Shown here: positions 28,804 through 35,250 of the stretch, one piece after another | Layout: every line of letters begins with the position of its first letter | Position numbering within the stretch: position 1 is the stretch's first letter | DNA from: Thermohalobacteraceae bacterium | Lineage (GTDB): Bacteria > Bacillota > Clostridia > Tissierellales > VENL01 | NCBI GenBank assembly: GCA_030625765.1 | Contig: DAOUQG010000003.1 | Coordinates: 1-35,250, forward strand | Length of the DNA stretch: 35,250 nucleotides | Direction of reading: 5' to 3' | Position numbers and translations under genes: made by a program | The notes under the pieces: generated by a model | Told to the model about the DNA's origin: nothing | Database searches by the model: none | The model's input: the letters and a program-made list of their open reading frames with translations, nothing else

Positions 28804-28864
28804 TGATGATACTATTTGAAACACAGTTATTATATACAATTATACTTAATACTCAAAACAAAGG

Positions 28865-30745
28865 ATGAAAAAAATGAAAGATTTTTTACCAATAAATAAA
28901 AAAGATATGCAAAATAGAGGATGGGATGAGCTAGATTTTGTAATCATAACTGGTGATGCTTATGTAGATCATCCTTCTTTTGGTACAGCTATCATAGGCA
29001 GAGTACTTGAAGGGAGAGGATATAGAGTCGGCATCATTTCTCAACCGTCATGGAAAAGTACAAATGATTTTATGAAACTAGGAAAGCCTAAGCTAGCCTT
29101 TTTAATAACAGGTGGGAACATTGATTCTATGGTAAATCACTATACTGTTGCAAAGAGGAGAAGGAAAAAAGATTTGTATTCACCTGGAGGAAAAAGTGGT
29201 CTTAGACCAGATAGAGCAACAATAGTGTATAGTCATAAAGCAAAAGAAGCATTCAAAGATGTTCCTATCATTCTTGGAGGAATTGAAGCGAGCCTCAGAA
29301 GATTTGCTCATTATGATTATTGGGACAATAGAGTTAGAAGGTCGATATTATTAGATTCAAGAGCTGATTTGATAGTATATGGTATGGGAGAAAAACAGAT
29401 AGTTGAGATAGCAGAGGCACTAGAAAGTGGTATCCCAATTGAAGAAATAACATATATTAATGGTACAGTATTTAAAACCAAGGACATATCAAGATCATAT
29501 AAACCAATAATATTACCATCATACGATGAAATAGTTAATTCTAAGAAAAAATTTGCTGAAAGCTTTATGCTTCAAAATGATAATATGGATTCAGTATATG
29601 GGAGACCACTTGTTGAGAAATATGATGATAATATCTTAATAGTGCAAAACCCACCACAATCTCCAATAGATCAAATTGACTTAGATGATGTTTATAATTT
29701 ACCGTATATGAGAACGTATCATCCAATATATGAAAAACAAGGTGGAGTACCTGCTATAAATGAGGTTAAGTTCAGCATAATTAGTAACAGAGGGTGCTTC
29801 GGGAACTGCAATTTTTGTGCTCTCGCATTTCATCAAGGTAGAGTAGTTCAAGCAAGAAGTCATGAATCAATATTAAAAGAAGCAGAGCAGATAACTAATG
29901 ATACAGATTATAAAGGTTATATTCATGATGTTGGTGGACCCACTGCTAACTTCAGACATAGAGCGTGTGAAAAGCAGATTAAATATGGAGTATGTAAGGA
30001 TAAAAAATGTCTTTTTCCCAACCCATGTAAACAGCTTAAAATAGATCATCAAGATTACTTAAATTTATTAAGAAAGTTAAGGAAAATTCCTAAGGTAAAG
30101 AAAGTATTTATTCGTTCAGGGTTAAGATATGACTATCTAATATATGATACTAATGATGCATTTTTTGAAGAATTATGCAAGCATCATGTAAGCGGACAGC
30201 TTAAGGTTGCACCAGAGCATATTTCACCTAGAGTTTTAGAAAAGATGGGAAAACCCAGAAGAGAAGTATATGAAAGATTTGTGAGAAAATATGAAAAGAT
30301 AAATGAAAAACTTGGGAAAAACCAGTTTATAGTGCCTTATCTAATGTCAAGTCATCCAGGTTCTTCATTAAAGGATGCAATAGAGCTAGCTGAATATCTA
30401 AGAGATATAGGTCATAGACCAGAACAGGTACAAGATTTTTATCCAACTCCGAGTACATTATCTACATGTATGTATTATACAGAGCTTGATCCAAGACTCA
30501 TGAAAAAGGTTTATGTTCCAAAGTCTCCTCATGAAAAAGCAATGCAGAGAGCACTTATTCAGTACACTAATCCGAAAAATTATAATCTTGTTTATGAAGC
30601 TTTGAAAAAAGCAGGTAGAGATGATTTGATAGGATATGGAAAGAAATGTTTAATAAGACCTAGAGGCGAAGAAGCAACAAAAGAAGATAAGAAGAAATCA
30701 AAAAACAGAAAAAATAAAAAGAATGTAAGAAAAATAAGAAAATAA
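28865..30745 (+). CDS. YgiQ family radical SAM protein
   Basis: [12 protein letters not shown] Fe-S motif, [32 protein letters not shown]; basic C-terminal tail. Confidence 0.95.
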   Translation: MKKMKDFLPINKKDMQNRGWDELDFVIITGDAYVDHPSFGTAIIGRVLEGRGYRVGIISQPSWKSTNDFMKLGKPKLAFLITGGNIDSMVNHYTVAKRRRKKDLYSPGGKSGLRPDRATIVYSHKAKEAFKDVPIILGGIEASLRRFAHYDYWDNRVRRSILLDSRADLIVYGMGEKQIVEIAEALESGIPIEEITYINGTVFKTKDISRSYKPIILPSYDEIVNSKKKFAESFMLQNDNMDSVYGRPLVEKYDDNILIVQNPPQSPIDQIDLDDVYNLPYMRTYHPIYEKQGGVPAINEVKFSIISNRGCFGNCNFCALAFHQGRVVQARSHESILKEAEQITNDTDYKGYIHDVGGPTANFRHRACEKQIKYGVCKDKKCLFPNPCKQLKIDHQDYLNLLRKLRKIPKVKKVFIRSGLRYDYLIYDTNDAFFEELCKHHVSGQLKVAPEHISPRVLEKMGKPRREVYERFVRKYEKINEKLGKNQFIVPYLMSSHPGSSLKDAIELAEYLRDIGHRPEQVQDFYPTPSTLSTCMYYTELDPRLMKKVYVPKSPHEKAMQRALIQYTNPKNYNLVYEALKKAGRDDLIGYGKKCLIRPRGEEATKEDKKKSKNRKNKKNVRKIRK

Positions 30746-30954
30746 AGATAACAAGTTCAAAAGCTAAACAAAGCTGGATGAGAGTATAAAAATTAGTTTA
30801 TAATAAATAAAAATATTTCTAAGTATTAAAATAAACTTTATTTATTCCTTGGTTAGTGTATAGTGCAACCTATATACATAATGTGGTATAATTGTATACA
30901 ATAATTAAAAATACAAAAAAATACAAAAAGAAAAAAACAAAAGGAGCTGATATT

Positions 30955-31335
30955 GTGGACAACTTAGAAAAAATGGCTTTAAAGTATTTTGATGATTGTC
31001 AAAATGGGTGCAATAACTTGATTGATGTAAAAGATTTATATGAAAAGTTAAAGCAAAACGAAGATCTATTTTTACTTGACATCAGAAAAAGAGAAGATTT
31101 TGGTAAAGAACATATCGAAGGCTCTGTTAATATTTTTTGGTATGAACTAGGAGAATTTTTAGATGTAATACCAAAAGATCAAAAAGTGATTGTTATATGT
31201 TATTCAGGACAATCTGCAGGTCAAATAGTTGGTGTACTTAAAATGTTAGGTTATGATGCATGCTCATTAAAGGGTGGTATGAATAATGGATGGCTTAAGG
31301 AAGCAATGCCAATAGAAGCTGCATGTGGTTCCTGA
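30955..31335 (+). CDS. Rhodanese-like domain protein
   Basis: FLLDIRKREDFGKEHIEGSVNI, VIVICYSGQSAGQ; GTG 30955 behind AAAGGAG, so the track start is too long. Confidence 0.88.
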   Translation: MDNLEKMALKYFDDCQNGCNNLIDVKDLYEKLKQNEDLFLLDIRKREDFGKEHIEGSVNIFWYELGEFLDVIPKDQKVIVICYSGQSAGQIVGVLKMLGYDACSLKGGMNNGWLKEAMPIEAACGS

Positions 31336-31370
31336 ATGTAGTTATACTCTAAGTTTAGAGTGAATTTGAT

Positions 31371-31408
31371 TTTTAACCCTCCTCTTTTTTATTAGAGGGG
31401 GGTTAAAA
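31371..31408. repeat. Strong inverted repeat between rhodanese and ABC genes
   Basis: TTTTAACCCTCCTCT (31371-31385) / AGAGGGGGGTTAAAA (31394-31408), one wobble pair. Confidence 0.8.
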
Positions 31409-31426
31409 AAAGATTGGGGTGGTGTG

Positions 31427-32368
31427 ATGAGTTGTAAAAATATGATTGAAGTTAGAAATTTGAGTAAATCATTTAAAGGCAGAAAGGTTATTGATGATAT
31501 TAGTTTGTCAGTTGATGAAGGAGATGTTTATGGTTTTCTTGGTTCAAATGGTTCTGGCAAAACTACAACTATTCGTATGCTGCTAAATCTTATATATCCA
31601 AATAAAGGTACTATAAAATTAAACGAATATGATATAAGTAGAGATTTTAGCAAAGCTATAAAAAGAGTAGGAGCAATTGTTGAAATTCCAAAATTTCATT
31701 CATATTTATCTGGACGTAAAAATCTTCTTCTTATGGCAAATCTTATAGATGATATTGAAAAGCATAAAGTAGATGAAGTGTTAGAGTTGGTTGGACTAGC
31801 TGACAGAGCTGAGGATAAAGTAAAGACTTATTCTTTAGGTATGAGACAACGACTTGGAATTGCAAATGCATTGTTATGTAATCCAAGACTAGTTATACTT
31901 GATGAACCAACAAATGGTCTTGATCCTCAGGGTATGAAGGAGATAAGAGATTTAATTTGCAGATTATCCTCAGAAAATAATATAACATTTTTTATTTCCA
32001 CTCATTTACTTCATGAAGTAGAACAAATGTGTAACAAGGTTGCAATTCTTAATCATGGAAAGATAATAGCACAAGGCAAAGTTGAAGATTTGGTTAACAT
32101 AGACTATGAACTAGTAGAAATATATACACCTTTAATAGATAAAGCTATAAGTGAGATTGAAAATCTTGATTTTGTGAGAAATATTAAGAAATCAACAAAG
32201 AGTATTTTTGTACAGATTGAAAAAGATCATAGTATAGATTTAAACAGGGCACTTATCAATAATAATATAGATATAAAATATTTAATTCCTCACAATCAAT
32301 CCCTAGAAGAATATTTTATAAAACTTATCAATGGGAGTGAAGAAAATGACCAGACTAATAATGAATGA
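31427..32368 (+). CDS. ABC transporter ATP-binding protein (BcrA type)
   Basis: GSNGSGKTTTIRM, YSLGMRQRLGIANAL, LVILDEPTNGLDPQG. Confidence 0.95.
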   Translation: MSCKNMIEVRNLSKSFKGRKVIDDISLSVDEGDVYGFLGSNGSGKTTTIRMLLNLIYPNKGTIKLNEYDISRDFSKAIKRVGAIVEIPKFHSYLSGRKNLLLMANLIDDIEKHKVDEVLELVGLADRAEDKVKTYSLGMRQRLGIANALLCNPRLVILDEPTNGLDPQGMKEIRDLICRLSSENNITFFISTHLLHEVEQMCNKVAILNHGKIIAQGKVEDLVNIDYELVEIYTPLIDKAISEIENLDFVRNIKKSTKSIFVQIEKDHSIDLNRALINNNIDIKYLIPHNQSLEEYFIKLINGSEENDQTNNE

Positions 32369-33119
32369 AGTTATTAAAATATTTCATCAAAAGAAAGTTT
32401 ATATATTTTTTGCAATATTATTTATTATTTCATTATTCAACTTAGCAGGTACGGCAATTACAAATAGGTATCTATCAGGAAATAACTATGGACAGACTTT
32501 TCCATTAATCCTTTTTGATGGTGTTTCAAATATCATAATTCCAATGTTTGTTATTGTTTTGATTACAAGTCTCTTCTCTGACGAGTATGCAGACGGTTCA
32601 TTGAAATTACCTTTACTTCGCAAAGTTAGTAGGAATCAATTATTACTAAGTAAAATGGGTGCGATAGGAATTGTAGTATTAATTTTCTTACTTGTATTAT
32701 TAATATTAGGATATGGATTAGGTATATCATTTTTTGGATGGGGAGATCAATTTGTTTTAAAAAGTAAGTCTTTTGAGCCATATGAAGGTGTAATGCTTAC
32801 TTTGTTTACATATGGTATTTCCTTGATTTCATACTTATCTTTTGGAATGATGATATTATTTTTGGCAGTTATTATAAATAATTCTGCTTCTGTTGTTGCG
32901 GTGAGTACAGGAATATTGTTTACATCACTTGTATCTGACTATATTATTCCAAAAGCTGCTCCATATTTAATCACTAACTATTTTAATACGTATAGACTGT
33001 TTGCTTTAGATTTTGAGTTTAAAAAGCTTTTAGCAGGGCTTATAGTTATTCTTACTTATGGTCTTGGTTTTTATCTTACGAGCATTAGTATTTTTAATAG
33101 GAAGGATATTTTGATATGA
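32346..33119 (+). CDS. ABC-2 type transporter permease
   Basis: Six-TM pattern, SLFSDEYADGSLKLPLLRKVSRNQLLLSK; overlaps the ATPase gene. Confidence 0.88.
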   Translation: MTRLIMNEVIKIFHQKKVYIFFAILFIISLFNLAGTAITNRYLSGNNYGQTFPLILFDGVSNIIIPMFVIVLITSLFSDEYADGSLKLPLLRKVSRNQLLLSKMGAIGIVVLIFLLVLLILGYGLGISFFGWGDQFVLKSKSFEPYEGVMLTLFTYGISLISYLSFGMMILFLAVIINNSASVVAVSTGILFTSLVSDYIIPKAAPYLITNYFNTYRLFALDFEFKKLLAGLIVILTYGLGFYLTSISIFNRKDILI

Positions 33120-33312
33120 TTGTAAGTTTTGCTATATTACTAGAATTAATAAGCTAAAACATAGGTAATTATTAATGTAATAAGATTATATTTTATCCGA
33201 TAGATTATGTATTTAAAATATTTCCAAGGAAATTTAGAGCAATTGAAATGAAAAATATTATTATAATTATTTACATATTTGAAAATAAGAATAATTTTAC
33301 TTTGAATAATAT

Positions 33313-33364
33313 AAAAAGACTTTTTAATTATAAGTTTCAGTTTCATAATAAAAAAAGTCTTTTT
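33313..33364. terminator. Bidirectional terminator
   Basis: 13-bp stem AAAAAGACTTTTT / AAAAAGTCTTTTT. Confidence 0.7.
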
Positions 33365-33400
33365 TATAATTATGTTAGTATTAGTAAAAAATATGTAGAT

Positions 33401-33634
33401 TTATTTTCCAAATATCTTTGAAATTATGTTTTTTAGAGAACATTTAAAACAATAATCTTTTTTCATCTTTCTAAGGTAATATTTTCTATCACGCTCTTCA
33501 GACGTTGGCATTGGAAAGGATGCACAGTTTCTCGGTGGAACAAAAGAAGAATGGTTAACACTAATATGCAAATCACGTGAAGCTATTTTCTTTCCGCATC
33601 TTTTGCAAAATTTTTCAAATTTCTTTTCAAACAT
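33401..33634 (-). CDS. Small zinc-ribbon-like protein
   Basis: CKRCGKK...CFKC; probable start MFEKKF at 33634 behind GGAGGGG. Confidence 0.6.
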   Translation of the reverse strand: MFEKKFEKFCKRCGKKIASRDLHISVNHSSFVPPRNCASFPMPTSEERDRKYYLRKMKKDYCFKCSLKNIISKIFGK

Positions 33635-33845
33635 GATTAACCCCTCCATTTTGTTATTTTTTGAGAATAGTCAATTAATTACAATTATATACTATTTTCT
33701 AATAAAAAGGAACAAAATATTGACAGAGAATTACACTAAAGAATATGTAAAGAAACTGGTAGTTTGGAATATGAATTAAACTCTTCTACTGGTGGTAAAA
33801 TAACCGTACTATATATAATATTAATATCAGTTGAAAGGAGTTATT

Positions 33846-34277
33846 ATGGAAAAAAAATCTGAAACTATTAAATCGCTTAATCAATTGTTACAGGGAGAAT
33901 ATATGGGAGTAGACGTTTTTAATATTTTTATTTCTAAAGTAGAGAATGAGAACGTAAAAAGTACTTTTAGAGAGATTCAAGGTCATCATAGAGAAAACAT
34001 TGAGACTTTAGCAAATTATATACAGGATTTAGGTGGTAAGCCTGATGAAAATCTGGGATTAAAAGGCACAATGGCTGATATGAAAATAAATATGGAATTA
34101 GGTTCAAATCCTCAAGATACGTATGTGATAAACAAGGCTATTGAAGGAGAAACTCAAGGTATAAACATGGCAGAAAAAGTTCTGAGAGGAAATCTTGATA
34201 ATCATTCAAGAGACCTTGCTGGTGAAATACTTCATCAAGATAGAAAATCTCTCGATAAATTAAAAAGACTAATGTAG
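33846..34277 (+). CDS. DUF2383 / ferritin-like four-helix-bundle protein
   Basis: SETIKSLNQLLQGEYMGVDVFNIF, QGHHRENIETLANYIQDLGGKP, EGETQGINMAEKVL; start ATG 33846 behind GAAAGGAG. Confidence 0.75.
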   Translation: MEKKSETIKSLNQLLQGEYMGVDVFNIFISKVENENVKSTFREIQGHHRENIETLANYIQDLGGKPDENLGLKGTMADMKINMELGSNPQDTYVINKAIEGETQGINMAEKVLRGNLDNHSRDLAGEILHQDRKSLDKLKRLM

Positions 34278-34292
34278 TAATAAAAATAATCT

Positions 34293-34336
34293 AAAAAACT
34301 GTTAAAAGTAAATTCTTAACCTTTTAACAGTTTTTT
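34293..34336 (+). terminator. Rho-independent terminator
   Basis: 16-bp stem AAAAAACTGTTAAAAG (34293-34308) / CTTTTAACAGTTTTTT (34321-34336). Confidence 0.9.
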
Positions 34337-34356
34337 ATTTAAAAAACAGGTAAAAT

Positions 34357-34410
34357 AATCGCGATTACAAAATAATCATGATTGAAAAATATTTAATATC
34401 ATGTTATAAT
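34357..34410 (+). promoter_or_regulatory. trxA-grdA promoter with tandem palindromic operator candidates
   Basis: AATCGCGATT (34357-34366) and AATCATGATT (34374-34383); TTGAAA (34382-34387), 17 nt, TATAAT (34405-34410). Confidence 0.7.
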
Positions 34411-34462
34411 ATAGTTAATTATTTAACATAATAAATACTATTGAGTTTTTGAAGTATTTTTC

Positions 34463-34798
34463 ATGAAAGGAGAGTTAAAAAAGATAGCACTTGATAAAAA
34501 GACATTTGAAGAAGAAGTACTTAATTATGAAGGATATGTACTAGTTGATTTTTGGAGTGAAAGCTGTGAACCATGTAAAGCTCTTATGCCTTCAATAGTA
34601 GAACTTGAAGAAAAGTATAAAGACAAGTTAAAATTTTGCAAGCTAGATATTACAAAATCAAGAAGACTTGCTATTAAACAAAAAGTATTAGGTTTACCAA
34701 CAATAGTAATCTATAAGTCTGGAGAAAAAGTAGACGAAGTTACAAAGGATGATGCATCAGCAGCTAATGTTGAAGCTATGATTATTAAATACATTTAG
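34463..34798 (+). CDS. trxA: Thioredoxin of glycine reductase locus
   Basis: VLVDFWSESCEPCKALMPS and VLGLPTIVIYKSGEKVDE; immediately upstream of grdA; true start uncertain. Confidence 0.9.
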   Translation: MKGELKKIALDKKTFEEEVLNYEGYVLVDFWSESCEPCKALMPSIVELEEKYKDKLKFCKLDITKSRRLAIKQKVLGLPTIVIYKSGEKVDEVTKDDASAANVEAMIIKYI

Positions 34799-34901
34799 TA
34801 GAAAATTACAGAGTACTTAAGGTTAACAAAAATCTTTGGCTGTGTTTATAAAGCAGGCTTGATACAGTCAAGTAAAATTATAAAAAGAAAGGATGTTATG
34901 A

Positions 34902-35250
34902 ATGGGATTATATGATGGTAAAAAAGTTATCATTATTGGGGACAGAGATGGAATCCCAGGTCCAGCAATTGAAGAATGTTTAAAGTCAACGCAAGCAGAA
35001 GTTGTGTTTTCATCAACTGAATGTTTTGTCTGAACTGCAGCAGGAGCAATGGACCTAGAAAATCAACAAAGGGTAAAGGATTTAACTGAAAAGCATGGTG
35101 CAGAAAACGTAGTAGTAGTTTTAGGCGCTGCTGAAGGTGAAGCTGCTGGGTTAGCAGCAGAAACAGTTACAGCCGGAGATCCTACATTTGCAGGTCCATT
35201 AGCAGGAGTCCAGTTAGGACTTAGAGTTTATCACGCAGTAGAAGCTGAAT
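34902..35250 (+). CDS. grdA: Glycine/sarcosine/betaine reductase complex selenoprotein A, 3'-truncated by window end
   Basis: [119 protein letters not shown] (Sec) at 35031-35033, codon 44. Confidence 0.97.

Noticed and set aside
33146-33346. Minus-strand ORF 33146..33346 (66 aa)
   Set aside because: Very AT-rich, Ile/Lys/Tyr/Asn-biased translation overlapping a terminator hairpin; likely spurious
1-35250. CRISPR arrays, tRNA/rRNA genes, defence or toxin-antitoxin systems
   Set aside because: Looked for regular repeats, tRNA-like cloverleaf sequences and known toxin/defence motifs; none found by eye

Overview
AT-rich, sporulating Clostridia-type chromosomal window, mostly house-keeping and sporulation genes. 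Main landmarks: a 37-kDa nucleoid-associated (NdpA-like) protein; a membrane-anchored N-acyl-D-amino-acid deacylase-like amidohydrolase; FolD; a D-2-hydroxyacid dehydrogenase; a full spoIIAA-spoIIAB-sigF block followed by spoVAA-AB-AC-AD-AEB-AEA-AF; a class A PBP; an XRE-cupin / EamA / Xaa-Pro aminopeptidase cluster; a three-gene ABC-2 exporter; a bacterial Staygreen (SGR) protein; a SIMPL protein; a serine hydrolase; a YgiQ radical SAM protein; a rhodanese; a two-gene ABC transporter; and the start of a glycine reductase locus (trxA-grdA), cut by the window end. The ORF track misses or truncates several real genes: grdA (in-frame UGA selenocysteine), spoVAA (no ATG/GTG/TTG in frame upstream of its internal Met), and two short ORFs. 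Most interesting observations: the anomalous spoVAA start (AUU start, -1 frameshift or homopolymer error), a FolD lacking two canonical cyclohydrolase residues, tandem palindromes on the trxA-grdA promoter, a perfect 55-bp palindrome in an intergenic region, and an SGR homologue in what looks like a non-photosynthetic anaerobe. I do not see a CRISPR array, rRNA, tRNA, intact mobile element or clear defence island. I found no multi-gene system here that I can honestly call undescribed. All identifications are from recall of protein motifs; no database search was run.
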